A stretch of 64,000 bases of DNA from Rhodothalassiaceae bacterium (GTDB lineage Bacteria; Pseudomonadota; Alphaproteobacteria; Sphingomonadales; Rhodothalassiaceae): positions 2,827,381 to 2,891,380 of the forward strand of contig BPKC01000001.1 in assembly GCA_026004935.1 (NCBI GenBank), read 5' to 3'. The notes under the pieces were generated by a model. It did not search any database, was not told where the DNA came from, and worked only from the letters and a program-made list of their open reading frames with translations. The position numbers were made by a program, and so were the translations under genes. Of this stretch, positions 9,985 through 19,149 are shown piece after piece. Positions within the stretch are counted from its first letter, which is position 1; each line of letters opens with the position of its first letter.

Positions 9985-10797
9985 CTAAGGGTGGCCGGCG
10001 GCGGACGGCTTGAGCACCGAATAGACGCCATCGACATGCTCCTCCAGGTCGTCGTCGACGCTCTGGCCGAGAGGATCGAGAACGACTTCGGCGCCTTCGC
10101 GACGGGCGATCTTTGCAGCGGGCACGAAGTCGCTGTCGCCGGTCACGAGCACGAGGGTGTCGGCCTGGCGCTTCAGGGTGATGGTCGAAATGTCGAGGCC
10201 GAGCCGCATGTCCACGCCCTTCTGGCGCAGGCCGATCAGCAGATCGCGGTCTTCCAGATTGCGCCACGTCTCGATCGGTCGGGAAAGAGCGCGCCGGTCA
10301 TCCTCGCTGAGAGAAGTCCGGAGGGGAGCGTCCACCCCCTCCATGAGAGGCGCCTCCAGCAGGTGCAGCCACTCCCGCGTCTTGAGCAGAGGTTTGGTCA
10401 GCCGGTCCGAAAAGCGCCAGTCGCTGTCCTTTCGCACCTTTCCCAGACGAAGCGCAAATTTGCGTTTGCGCCGGAGCGCGGCGAACAGCGCGCGGCAAAA
10501 GGCGGCCTCGGGGGTGCGGGCGAATTCGATGCGCTTGTTCAGCAGCGGGTGATGCGAGACGCCGTCATAGGGTTCCGCGTCGTAATAGAAGATCCGATAG
10601 ACATGATCGAGCCAGCGGCTTTTCCTGGAGCGCGCATCTTCGCCGGTGAGGCGCTGGACATGCCGTTTGCACAGAATGCGCGCGGATTCGGCAACGGCTT
10701 CGGGCGAGGAGCAGAACTTCGGCTCTGCGATCTTGGGCAGGCGCTTCAGAAAGAATGCGCCGTCAATGAAAACCGCAATCCGTCGTATACGCATCAC
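9985..10797 (-). CDS. NYN-domain (LabA/DUF88-like) putative ribonuclease
   Basis: A 270-aa PIN-fold protein. The N-terminal strand IAVFIDGAFF carries the first acidic metal ligand (Asp at about 12) and the C-terminal VTGDSDFVPAAKIARREG supplies the typical second acidic pair of NYN/LabA proteins. Between them is a basic middle section (RRKRKFALRLGKVRK). Members of this fold cut RNA in a metal-dependent way, but the target of this group is not known. Two ATGs in tandem (10797 and 10794) are possible starts. The gene is followed upstream by a long region without genes. Confidence 0.83.
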   Translation of the reverse strand: MMRIRRIAVFIDGAFFLKRLPKIAEPKFCSSPEAVAESARILCKRHVQRLTGEDARSRKSRWLDHVYRIFYYDAEPYDGVSHHPLLNKRIEFARTPEAAFCRALFAALRRKRKFALRLGKVRKDSDWRFSDRLTKPLLKTREWLHLLEAPLMEGVDAPLRTSLSEDDRRALSRPIETWRNLEDRDLLIGLRQKGVDMRLGLDISTITLKRQADTLVLVTGDSDFVPAAKIARREGAEVVLDPLGQSVDDDLEEHVDGVYSVLKPSAAGHP

Positions 10798-11274
10798 CCC
10801 CGCTTCGCCCCCGACAATTCAGCGAGTCAACGAGACGCAGGAAGCATGGCCTCACCATGGCTTTCACGCAAGAAGCCCCACGCTTTCTGCACACGCTCGG
10901 GATAAGTGAGCGGGCGTACTCCCGTGGGGCGGATACGACGTCAAGCTTTTGAACTGCGCACGCATATACGAAATTCGTAGACGGTTGGCAAGCTCTCTGT
11001 GTCAAGAAAAGCTCCAAGGCCTTTCGGCGGAAACCATTCACTCCTGCCCGGCGTGCGGAGATGCGTACCTCTCCAACCCTGCGCAACCCGCGCGGACTCC
11101 GCCTCGATCATCTAAGGTTCAGAATTCCCTCGCGCAGGAGCGGACATCCTGGGGGCCGTAAATCGGAAAAGCCTGGAAACCCCGACCGGCTCAGAAGAAC
11201 CGCTCCGCCGGTCTGGAAGAAGTCGTGGTCGCCGCCTTTATGGGCGGAAGCGACATGGTCGCCGGGTTCGCATC
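10798..11274. other. Gene-poor stretch with lower GC
   Basis: About 480 bases between the NYN gene and the cobalamin-binding gene, both of which point away from or end here. The composition is visibly less GC-rich than the flanks around 10900-11050. I found no convincing coding region, RNA gene, riboswitch fold or terminator. The promoter of the NYN gene should lie in the first 150 bases. Confidence 0.5.
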
Positions 11275-12270
11275 TCAGGCCGGCCAGGCGTGAAAGCCTC
11301 CATCCGGGCCGTATCGCAGGACGGGCGGCACATGCGCCGGCCAGGACGCGAGCTGCGGGTGCAGGATGGCCGCAAGCTGTTCCAAGCTGTCGACGAGCCG
11401 GGGGCCGGGCCGCGAGAAATGGGCGTTGCCGTCGACGATCCACACGCGCCCCTCGCGCACCGCCGTCAGCGCCCGCGCCGGGCCATGCGCGAGCCAGCCT
11501 TGGGCGTCCCGCCGGCTGCGCGCGAGATCGCAGCCGCAGCAGGCGATCACCAGCACGTCGGGATCGGCGGCCAGAAGCTCTTCGATGGGCACCGCGCGCG
11601 ACGGCGCCCCGGCGCGCCCGACGAGCTCGCGCCCGCCGGCGCGGGCGACGATCTCGGGCGTCCAGTGGCCTGAGGCATAGGGCGGATCCAGCCATTCGAG
11701 CAGCACGACCGACGGCGTCGCCGCGCGGGATGCCACCGCCCGCTCCACGCGCGCGATCCGGGCGCTAAGGGCCGCGAGCAGGGATTCGGCCCGCTCCGGC
11801 ACGCCCGCGGCCTCGGCGACGAGCCGGATCGTCCGCCAGACGTCGTCCAGGCCATGCGGCTCGAGATTGACGATGCGCGCCTCCTGCGGCAGGCGGCAGG
11901 CCGCCTCCTCCACCGCCTCGATCGCCACCGCGCACACCGCGCACAGCGCCTGGGTGACGATCAGATCGGGCGCGAGCTTCACGAGCAGCGCCTCGTCGAG
12001 CGCATAGAGCGGTTCGCCCTGGCCGAGCTCGCCGCGCACCGCCTCGTCGATGGCGCGCTGGGAGGCATCCTTGGGGATGCGCGAGGAGGTGAGCTTCGGA
12101 AGTCCGCCCACGAAGGGCGGCCAGTCGCATTCATGGGTCACGCCCACCAGCCGGTCGCCAAGTCCCAGGGCACAGATGATTTCGGTCGCGCTGGGCAGGA
12201 GCGAGACGATCCGGCGCGCCGGTTCGGACCGGCCGCGCGGTGCGCGCAGCGCTGCCGCGGCACGGCTCAT
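11275..12270 (-). CDS. Cobalamin-binding (BtuF-like) periplasmic-binding-fold protein
   Basis: A 331-aa protein of the BtuF/FecB-type binding fold. It opens with RIVSLLPSATEIICALGLGDRLVGVTHECDWP, the signature of the COG0614 cobalamin-binding subgroup, and includes PDLIVTQALCAVCAV and a C-terminal VWIVDGNAHFSRPGPR segment seen in this subgroup. There is no obvious signal peptide, so it may be cytoplasmic or annotated without its export signal; many alphaproteobacterial homologues also lack one. The start ATG at 12270 overlaps the stop of the upstream S9 peptidase (ATGA), implying translational coupling. No BtuC/BtuD partners or cobalamin riboswitch are visible nearby, so a transport role is unproven. 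Confidence 0.83.
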   Translation of the reverse strand: MSRAAAALRAPRGRSEPARRIVSLLPSATEIICALGLGDRLVGVTHECDWPPFVGGLPKLTSSRIPKDASQRAIDEAVRGELGQGEPLYALDEALLVKLAPDLIVTQALCAVCAVAIEAVEEAACRLPQEARIVNLEPHGLDDVWRTIRLVAEAAGVPERAESLLAALSARIARVERAVASRAATPSVVLLEWLDPPYASGHWTPEIVARAGGRELVGRAGAPSRAVPIEELLAADPDVLVIACCGCDLARSRRDAQGWLAHGPARALTAVREGRVWIVDGNAHFSRPGPRLVDSLEQLAAILHPQLASWPAHVPPVLRYGPDGGFHAWPA

Positions 12271-14249
12271 CTCTCCGGCTCCTTCACCAGATGCTCCTCC
12301 AGGAAGGCCGCCACGGCGCGGTAGAGCGTCACGCGGTTGCCGAGCCTGCGCACGCCGTGGCCCTCGTCCGCAAAGCGCAGATAGGTCACCGGCACGCCGT
12401 TCGCGCGCAGCGCCCGCACCATGCGGTCCGATTCGGTCACCGGATCGCGCGGGTCGTTGGCGCCGTGGCTGAAGAGCATGGGCGCGCGGATGCGGTCCAC
12501 GTAGCGGATGGGGGAGATCTCCGCGAAGAACGCGCGCCAGTCCGGATCCGTGATGTCGCCGTACTCCAGCCGGTCGGAGGCCTTGAGCGCGGGCGAGGCC
12601 TCCTCCAGCGCCCGCACCCAGTCGGACACCCCGACGAAGGACACGCCCGCCTTGTAGACGCCGGGATGCATCCCCATCACGGCATTGACGAGAAAGCCGC
12701 CATAGGAGCCGCCCATCACCGCGGCGCGGTCGGCGTCGACGCGGCCGTCGCGCCGCAGGAAGGCCACGGCCTCCGCGACGTCGCGCACCGCCTTCGGCCG
12801 CTCGCGGCCGTTGTCGGCGCGGGCGAAACGCCTGCCGAAGCCCGTGGAGCCGCGGAAGTTGAGGTCGAAGACGGCGATCCCGCGCCCCACCAGATACTGG
12901 ATCAGCGGGTCGAAGCCCGGGCGCGCCTGGGCGGTGGGCCCGCCGTGCACGCGCACGACGACGGGCGGCTTCGCATCCGCCGCACCTGCGCGCGGCAGAT
13001 AGAGAAGGCCGTGGAGTCGGAGCCCGTCGGAGGATTCGAAGAAGACCGACTCGGGCATCACCAGCGTGTCGGGATCGATGCCCGCCAGCGTCGAATGCGT
13101 CGCCCGCCACAGGCGTCCGTCGGCGAGATCCCAGACCCACACGTCGCCCGGGATCTTCGGCGAGCGCACGGTGATCGCGAGCCGCGCGGAGCCCGCGCCG
13201 CCGCTCAGCGCGTAGATGCCGGCCGGAAGCTCCTTCGGCACCGCGAGCCGCCGCCGGCTCTCGCGGTCCTCGACGACGAGGCGCGAAAACCCGCCGTCGT
13301 TCTCGGTCCAGGCGAGGTAGCGCCCCCCGGCCAGCAGCGCGACATCCTCGACGTCGCGCCCGGGTGTGGCGATCCAGGAAAGGCGGCGGCTCTTCAGGTC
13401 GAAGAAGGCGAGTCCGGCAAAGTCCCGGTCCAGGTTTGTCGCCATGAAGAAGCCGCTGCCGTCCGGCAACCAGGCGAAGCCGGAGAAGGAGGCGGGATCG
13501 GCGGGGGCGAACAGCGTCTCCAGCCGGCCGGTCGCCGCATCGAGCAGATGAAGATCGTTGCCGTCCTCGCCGCGGGTCTCGCTCACCAGCACGCGCGTGC
13601 CTTGCGGCTGCCAGCTTGAAGCGTACCAGCCGAAGCGCCCCTCATGCACGAGCCGGGTCCCGCCGGTTTCGAGATCCGCGAGATGGATGTCGAAATCGGT
13701 GCCGTTGCGCTTCGTCGAGGAATACAGGAACCGTCGGCCGTCGGGCGCAAATGCCCCGAAGGCGCGGAACGCCCCGTCATGGGCGAGCGCGACCCGCTCG
13801 CGCCGGCCGTCGCGGCTGATGAGGTAGAAGGCCTCGCGCTCGTCGCCGTCGCGGTCCGCCGCATAAAGGATCCGGGCCCCGTCCGGTGCCCAGTGGTGCT
13901 CGGTGATCCCGCCGGGCGCGAAGGTGAGCTGCTGCGGCCAGCCGCCGGTGGCCGGCACGGTCCACAGCTGCGGCACGCCGGTGATCCGCGCCGTCACCGC
14001 CAGCGTCTTCCCGTCCGGCGCGAGCGCCGCCTGGCCGATGCCGCGCACGAGCAGGAAGCGCTCGATATCGACCGGAAGGGTCCCGGCCAGCCCCGGCCGG
14101 GCCACAGTCGGTGCCGGGATGTCCTGCGGATACGGCCAGTCCTGCGTCTTCTCGTCCGCGGCCGCCGCCGCGCCGGTGCCGAGCGCGACGGCAAGGACCG
14201 CCGCCGGCGCCCGCCGAAGCGCCCGCTCCAGGCCTGCGCGTCCGATCAT
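12267..14249 (-). CDS. S9 family serine peptidase (prolyl oligopeptidase / acylaminoacyl-peptidase type)
   Basis: A 660-aa exported peptidase. The N-terminus has a signal peptide (APAAVLAVALGTGAAAAA). Residues about 60-390 form WD/beta-propeller-like repeats (LAPDGKTLAVTARI, WAPDGARILYAADRDGDER and others). The C-terminal alpha/beta-hydrolase domain carries the nucleophile in GGSYGG, the Asp in SHGANDPRDP and the His in ADEGHGV. It probably hydrolyses short peptides in the periplasm. An open frame continues 1 kb upstream into the next gene, but the signal peptide fixes the start at 14249. It is translationally coupled to the downstream cobalamin-binding gene. Confidence 0.92.
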   Translation of the reverse strand: MIGRAGLERALRRAPAAVLAVALGTGAAAAADEKTQDWPYPQDIPAPTVARPGLAGTLPVDIERFLLVRGIGQAALAPDGKTLAVTARITGVPQLWTVPATGGWPQQLTFAPGGITEHHWAPDGARILYAADRDGDEREAFYLISRDGRRERVALAHDGAFRAFGAFAPDGRRFLYSSTKRNGTDFDIHLADLETGGTRLVHEGRFGWYASSWQPQGTRVLVSETRGEDGNDLHLLDAATGRLETLFAPADPASFSGFAWLPDGSGFFMATNLDRDFAGLAFFDLKSRRLSWIATPGRDVEDVALLAGGRYLAWTENDGGFSRLVVEDRESRRRLAVPKELPAGIYALSGGAGSARLAITVRSPKIPGDVWVWDLADGRLWRATHSTLAGIDPDTLVMPESVFFESSDGLRLHGLLYLPRAGAADAKPPVVVRVHGGPTAQARPGFDPLIQYLVGRGIAVFDLNFRGSTGFGRRFARADNGRERPKAVRDVAEAVAFLRRDGRVDADRAAVMGGSYGGFLVNAVMGMHPGVYKAGVSFVGVSDWVRALEEASPALKASDRLEYGDITDPDWRAFFAEISPIRYVDRIRAPMLFSHGANDPRDPVTESDRMVRALRANGVPVTYLRFADEGHGVRRLGNRVTLYRAVAAFLEEHLVKEPER

Positions 14250-14326
14250 GGCTCGCTCCCCTGCCTGTCTGCTGCCCGGCGCATCGTGACGAGGGGTGGG
14301 GCGCAAGGCAACTCCACCATGGTTCG

Positions 14327-15400
14327 TCAGCCGGCCGCGCGGGGCTCGCCGGCATCGAGATCCCGGCGTTCGCAGCCCGGAAATTCCAGAATGAAGTCCG
14401 CCCCGAAGACCCGCGCCGGCGTCTGGAAGCCGGGCCGGGCCGCACCCTCCTCGATCACGCGCCGGGCGATCTCGAGCGTCGTCATGGCCGTGAGCGTGTA
14501 GCCCTCGGGCGTGCGCAGCAGCGCGCGGGCGGTTTCGCCCTTCGCATTGCGCGCCTCGGCCAGGATCAGCGCGAAGCTCTTTGCCCGCTGTTCCGGCGTC
14601 GGGCCGGGCGGGCGCTTGTCGATCTCGGCCTTGAGATACCGCTGGCCGATGGGCGTCGACAGCAGCCAGCGCAGGAGGGGATTGAGATCGCCGAGCGCTT
14701 TCAGCGGTCCGGCCTCCTCGAAATAGACGGTGATGTCGGGAATTCCGGTCGTGTACCAGGCGGTTGCGACGTCGCCCCAGGACACGGAGATGCCGGGTGC
14801 CTCGCGCTCCGGCAGGCGGAAGCTGCGGCGCAGCGGCTTGTTCAGCGCGACGATCCGGCCATTGCGCCGCACGCGCGCCGGATAGCGGATGCTCTCGACG
14901 GCGGTCTTGGCGGTGCCGCGCGAGGTATGGCCGAGACCGGTGATGAAGATGTCGAGCGCGCCCGCATCGGGCAGGCGCCGCTTCACATGCGCGGCGAGAC
15001 AGTCTGAGGGCACGACGTCGAAGCCGCAGCCCGGCATCAGCATGACCCCCGCCTCGCGGGCCTCGCGGTCGATCCCGGCGAGCGCCTCGAAGACGGCGAT
15101 CTCGCCGGTGATGTCCAGATAATGCGTCCCCGTGGCGACACAGGCGGCCGCCATCGGCGAGGCGGTCGCGGAGAACGGCCCGGCCAGATGCAGCACCGCA
15201 TCGACCGCCCCGAGCGCCTCCCGCAACCGCTCCTTGTCGTCGAGACGGAAGGCGGTCCACGCGAAGCCGTAGCGTTCGGCCACGGCGCGCGTCCTGTCCG
15301 GATCGCGGCCGGCCACCGTGGGCTTGAGGCCCAGCTCCGCCGCACGCTCGGCGACGAGACCGCCCGTGTAGCCCGTGATTCCATAGATGAGCAGCCGCAT
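14327..15400 (-). CDS. Saccharopine dehydrogenase-like NAD(P)-binding reductase
   Basis: A 357-aa protein with an N-terminal Rossmann fold: LLIYGITGYTGGLVAERA, a GxTGYTG-type dinucleotide site at residues 3-20. HLAGPFSATASPMAAACVATGTHYLD and MPGCGFDVVPSDCLA follow; these are typical of the trans-acting enoyl reductase/saccharopine dehydrogenase-like family. True lysine-pathway saccharopine dehydrogenases differ, so lysine metabolism should not be assumed. I chose 15400 because the longer frame from 15469 adds non-homologous residues before the first beta strand. It is divergent from the glycosyltransferase fusion gene. Confidence 0.85.
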   Translation of the reverse strand: MRLLIYGITGYTGGLVAERAAELGLKPTVAGRDPDRTRAVAERYGFAWTAFRLDDKERLREALGAVDAVLHLAGPFSATASPMAAACVATGTHYLDITGEIAVFEALAGIDREAREAGVMLMPGCGFDVVPSDCLAAHVKRRLPDAGALDIFITGLGHTSRGTAKTAVESIRYPARVRRNGRIVALNKPLRRSFRLPEREAPGISVSWGDVATAWYTTGIPDITVYFEEAGPLKALGDLNPLLRWLLSTPIGQRYLKAEIDKRPPGPTPEQRAKSFALILAEARNAKGETARALLRTPEGYTLTAMTTLEIARRVIEEGAARPGFQTPARVFGADFILEFPGCERRDLDAGEPRAAG

Positions 15401-15531
15401 GCGACGCTTCCTCTCCACCGTGACGTCTTCAGGCCCGTGCCAGCATAGAGCTTCGGGCTTGGAGCACAAGCGCCCCCGCTGCTAACGCTCGAGGCGGGGT
15501 GCGGCCGCACCCGGATTAAGGAGCCCCGACG

Positions 15532-17712
15532 GTGACCGGCAGCCGGACCGACACGCTGTTCGTCTCGCGCAATTTTCCGCCGCTCGTCGGTGGATCCGTC
15601 ACCGTCTACGATGCGCTGGCCCGCGCGCTCGCGCCCCGGATCCTCGTGCTGACGGGCGCCGAGGACCCCGAGACCGGCCGGCCCTTCCCGCCTGCCGATC
15701 TGGAACGCCTCGACCTGCCCTATCCCGTCCACCGCATCCGCCGCCTGCGCCCGAGCGTGCGCGCACCCGCAAGACGCAGCGCGGCGGCGCGCCTCGGCTC
15801 GTTTCTGCTGCGCGACCTCCCGGTCATGCTGCGGCTCGCGGGCACGATAACCCGGCTCGTTCTGCGCCACCGCATCCGCAATGTCGTGATCGGCGAGCTG
15901 GTCTATGGCGGCTGGCTGGTGTTCCCGCTGCGCTATCTTCTGCGCCGGCGCGTGATTCTCTACTGCCACGGCGAGGAGATTTCGACCGATGACGAGTCCC
16001 TCGCGGACCGCCTGCGCCCCCTTTATCTGCGCCATGCCCACGGCATCGTCGCGGTCTCGGCCTTCTGCCGCTCTCTCATCGTCTCGCGCTACCGGATTCC
16101 GTTCGAGCGCATCGCGGTGGTGGCGAACGGGGTACGCGACGAGGCCTTCGCTGCGCCGGGTCCACCGCCGGCCGAGGTCGCGGCCTTCTGGGCCGGCGCC
16201 TCCCACCGGCTGGTCGCATTGGGCCGGCTCGTCGCGCGCAAGGGCCATGACGCGCTGATCGCGGCGCTGGCGGGGCTGGAGCGGAGCCATCCCGGCGCCC
16301 GGCTCGCGATCCTGGGTGACGGCCCGCTCAAACCCGCGCTCGAGAAGGCGATACGCGACGCGGGGCTTGAGCGGCGCGTGCGCATCTTTTCGGGCCTCGC
16401 CGACGAGGCGGTGCGGGCCGTGCTGGCCGCCGCCGACCTCTTCGTCCTGCCCACCCGCACGATGCCCGACGGCGACACGGAGGGCTTCGGTCTCGTCTTT
16501 CTGGAGGCGGGCGCGGCGGGCCTGCCGGTGATCGCGGGTGCGGCCGGCGGCACCGTGGAGGCCGTGATCGACGGCGAGACCGGGATTCTCGTCGACGGCA
16601 CGGATGTTGCGGCGCTTCGCCGCGCCATCGCGATGCTGCTGGACGATCCGGCGATGCGCGCGCGCATGGGGGCGGCGGGCCGCAGGCTGGCGCAGGCCTG
16701 TCGCTGGTCGGCGCGCGCACGCGCCTTCGCCCGCCTGCTGGATGCCCGCGGCCCCTTCGCCGAGCCGCGCCCGGCCTATCACCCGCCCGCGGAGGCCTCG
16801 CTTCCCGCGCCCGCCGGCCCGCCGCGGCTCGTTGTCGCGATCGACTGCGAGGAATGCTTCCCCTGGCGGGAGCGCCGGCCGCAAGGCTGGTGGCTTGCGG
16901 GGCGCGCGGAGCTGGAAGCGCTGCAGACCGCGCTCGCCGCGCGCGGCATCCGGCCGCTGCATCTGCTGACCTGGCCGGTGCTGGCCGACGAGGACTGGTG
17001 CGCGCTGTTCGCGCGCTGGCGGCAGGCGGGAGAAGCCGAGCTCGGCATCCACAACCACCCCTGGGTAACCCCGCCGCTTCACGAATGGCTCAACGCCTGC
17101 AACAGCTATCCCTGCAATCTGCCGGCGCATCTCGAGGCGGCGAAGATCCGCACGCTCGCCGAGCGCTTCCGGGCGCGCTTCGGCACCGGGCCGCTCGCCT
17201 ATCGCGCCGGGCGCTGGGGCGGATCCGACCGCACGCCGGAGCTGCTGGCTGCGGCCGGGATTCCGCTCGACCTGTCGGCGGCCGCCCGCATGCCGCCGGC
17301 GGCCGACGGCGGCCCCGATCACCGCGCCGTCTCCTGCCGGCCGTGGCGGGCGGGCGCGGGCGGCAAGGTGGTGGTGCTGCCGGCCGCGGGCCTGCTGTGG
17401 CCGCGCGGGCCGGATGCGCTGGCGCGCAGACTCGGACGCCTTGCCCCCGCGCGCCCGCAGCGGTTCACGCCCGAGCTTCATCCGCTCGCGCGTCTCGGGC
17501 GCATGGCGGCGGCGCTGGAAAGGGAGCGGCCGGGCGTCGTCTGCCTGTCGCTCCATGCGAGCTCGCTGGTTGCCGGCGGCAACCCCTACGCACCGGATGC
17601 CGGGGCGGCGCGGCGGAATCTGGCGCGCACGCTGGCGCTCGTCGACCATCTGCTCGACGAGCGAGGCTGGCGGCCCGTCGCCGCCTCAAGCCTCGTCCGG
17701 CCCGCGAACTGA
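15532..17712 (+). CDS. Fusion of a GT4 glycosyltransferase and a polysaccharide-deacetylase-like domain
   Basis: A 726-aa protein starting with GTG at 15532. Residues 1 to about 400 are a GT-B glycosyltransferase of the GT4 type: RNFPPLVGGSV near the start, NGVRDEAF, LGRLVARKGHDALI, and the donor-site segment EGFGLVFLEAGAAGLPVIAG. From about residue 430 a second domain begins with VVAIDCEECFPW, and it contains GIHNHPWVTPP, YRAGRWGG and LSLHASSL. These match NodB-like or WalW-like deacetylase motifs: acidic base, metal histidines, and the Arg and His of later motifs. It probably acts in exopolysaccharide assembly. Its last 27 bases overlap the convergent flippase gene. The fusion itself is unusual. 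Confidence 0.85.
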   Translation: MTGSRTDTLFVSRNFPPLVGGSVTVYDALARALAPRILVLTGAEDPETGRPFPPADLERLDLPYPVHRIRRLRPSVRAPARRSAAARLGSFLLRDLPVMLRLAGTITRLVLRHRIRNVVIGELVYGGWLVFPLRYLLRRRVILYCHGEEISTDDESLADRLRPLYLRHAHGIVAVSAFCRSLIVSRYRIPFERIAVVANGVRDEAFAAPGPPPAEVAAFWAGASHRLVALGRLVARKGHDALIAALAGLERSHPGARLAILGDGPLKPALEKAIRDAGLERRVRIFSGLADEAVRAVLAAADLFVLPTRTMPDGDTEGFGLVFLEAGAAGLPVIAGAAGGTVEAVIDGETGILVDGTDVAALRRAIAMLLDDPAMRARMGAAGRRLAQACRWSARARAFARLLDARGPFAEPRPAYHPPAEASLPAPAGPPRLVVAIDCEECFPWRERRPQGWWLAGRAELEALQTALAARGIRPLHLLTWPVLADEDWCALFARWRQAGEAELGIHNHPWVTPPLHEWLNACNSYPCNLPAHLEAAKIRTLAERFRARFGTGPLAYRAGRWGGSDRTPELLAAAGIPLDLSAAARMPPAADGGPDHRAVSCRPWRAGAGGKVVVLPAAGLLWPRGPDALARRLGRLAPARPQRFTPELHPLARLGRMAAALERERPGVVCLSLHASSLVAGGNPYAPDAGAARRNLARTLALVDHLLDERGWRPVAASSLVRPAN

Positions 17713-19149
17713 CGACCCGCGCGACGCCTTGAGACGCCGGCGGATCTCGCGCCAGAGCGGATGGCCGGTCATCGCGAGTCCCGTGAGCGCCCCCGCGCCG
17801 GTCGCCGCCGCCCCCAGGACGAGGGCGGCGAGCGGATGGATCGCGGGCGCATAGCCGATCGCGAGCATGACGGCGCCCGCGGCGCTGGCGGCGGCCGCGA
17901 GCGTGCCGAGCGAGGGCAGCAGAGCGCGGAGGATCGCGCGCGGGCGAAGCCCCGTCACCCGCACGACGACGGTCTGGGAGACGAGGGCGTAGACGAGGCT
18001 TGCAAGCACCTCGCCGAGAGCCACGGCGACAAGGCCGAACGGGGCGAGAAGCAGCACGAGAAGGATCCGCAGCCCCTGGTAGACGGTCTGGATCGCCGAG
18101 ACCCCGCCGGGCCGGCCGGCGGCGACGAGAAGCGTCTGGGCGACCGCAAACGGCAGGAACGCCATGCCCGCAAGAGCCAGCAGGCTGGCGGCCGGAGCCG
18201 CCGCCAGCCACTGCCCGCCGTAGAGGATCGCGATCAGCGGATGGGCGAAGAGCGCGAGAAAGGCGAGCAGCGGCCAGATGAGGGCGGTGACCGCCCTGAG
18301 CCGCGCCAGATACACGTCCTCGACGCGCGCGCCGGCGGCTAGCTCCGCGGAAAAGGCGGGCAGCAGCACCTGGGCGAGCGCGGGCGAGACATACATGCCC
18401 ACCATCCGCGCCAGCGCGCCCGCCTTGTCGTAGAAGGCCGCGATCCCCAGCGTCTGCACGCGGCCCAGCACCAGCTCGCCGGCACGCGCGCCGAGCTGCT
18501 GGACGAGCTGCGCGAAGGTCAGCTGCGCACCGAAGGCCAGAAGCGGTTTCACGCCGGCGAAGGCGGGCCGCCACAGGAACCCTTCGGGCCGGGCCGCCAG
18601 GCCGATGAGAAGGATCACGAGACTCTGGACGAGCATCCCGATCGCCAGCGCCGCATAGCTCCAGCCCGCGAGCACGAGCAGGATGGAGGCGGCGTTGCCG
18701 GCGAGCAGTCCGGCCGTCTGCACGGCGGCGAGCGCCGGATAGCGCCGGGCGCGCTGCAGCAGCGCCTGGACGAGCCCCGGCCAGGGCGCGATCAGCATGT
18801 TGGCGGCAAGGATCTTCAGGCAGAGCGCAACCCCATCGTCCGCATAGAATCGCGCAAGCGGTTCCGCGCCGGCCCCGATCGCCGCCGCCAGCGCAAGGGA
18901 AAGAAGCAGCGACAGCCCCAGTCCCGCGCGCACCAGTCCGGCGTCAAGACGCGGCGCCCGCACGAGATAGGCGAAGATGCCGAAGACTCTGAGCGACTCC
19001 ATCACCATCACCACGCCCATGGCGATGGCGAACACGCCGAGCTCGTGGGGCGTGAGCAGCCGCGCGATCACGGCGGTCGTGCCGATGTGGATCGCGGCCT
19101 GCAGGATCCGCGCCGCGAAGGAGACCGAGAACTCCCGCTTCAGGCTCAT
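17686..19149 (-). CDS. Polysaccharide flippase (Wzx/MOP superfamily)
   Basis: A 487-aa integral membrane protein with about 12-14 hydrophobic segments. It opens with the typical FSVSFAARILQAAIHIGTTAVIARLLTPHELGVFAIA, a first helix pair found in Wzx/MurJ-like oligosaccharide flippases. It would move lipid-linked sugar units across the inner membrane. The start ATG at 19149 overlaps the stop of the sulfotransferase gene (ATGA), so the two are coupled. With the glycosyltransferase fusion it forms a small surface-glycan module. Confidence 0.88.
   Translation of the reverse strand: MSLKREFSVSFAARILQAAIHIGTTAVIARLLTPHELGVFAIAMGVVMVMESLRVFGIFAYLVRAPRLDAGLVRAGLGLSLLLSLALAAAIGAGAEPLARFYADDGVALCLKILAANMLIAPWPGLVQALLQRARRYPALAAVQTAGLLAGNAASILLVLAGWSYAALAIGMLVQSLVILLIGLAARPEGFLWRPAFAGVKPLLAFGAQLTFAQLVQQLGARAGELVLGRVQTLGIAAFYDKAGALARMVGMYVSPALAQVLLPAFSAELAAGARVEDVYLARLRAVTALIWPLLAFLALFAHPLIAILYGGQWLAAAPAASLLALAGMAFLPFAVAQTLLVAAGRPGGVSAIQTVYQGLRILLVLLLAPFGLVAVALGEVLASLVYALVSQTVVVRVTGLRPRAILRALLPSLGTLAAAASAAGAVMLAIGYAPAIHPLAALVLGAAATGAGALTGLAMTGHPLWREIRRRLKASRGSSVRGPDEA

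Noticed and set aside
11275-12270. A full vitamin B12 transport system
   Set aside because: Only the binding-protein-like gene is present; no permease, ATPase, TonB receptor or B12 riboswitch was found around it.
12267-15260. A 997-residue S9 peptidase
   Set aside because: The first 337 residues are an off-frame reading of the reductase gene; a signal peptide marks the real start at 14249.
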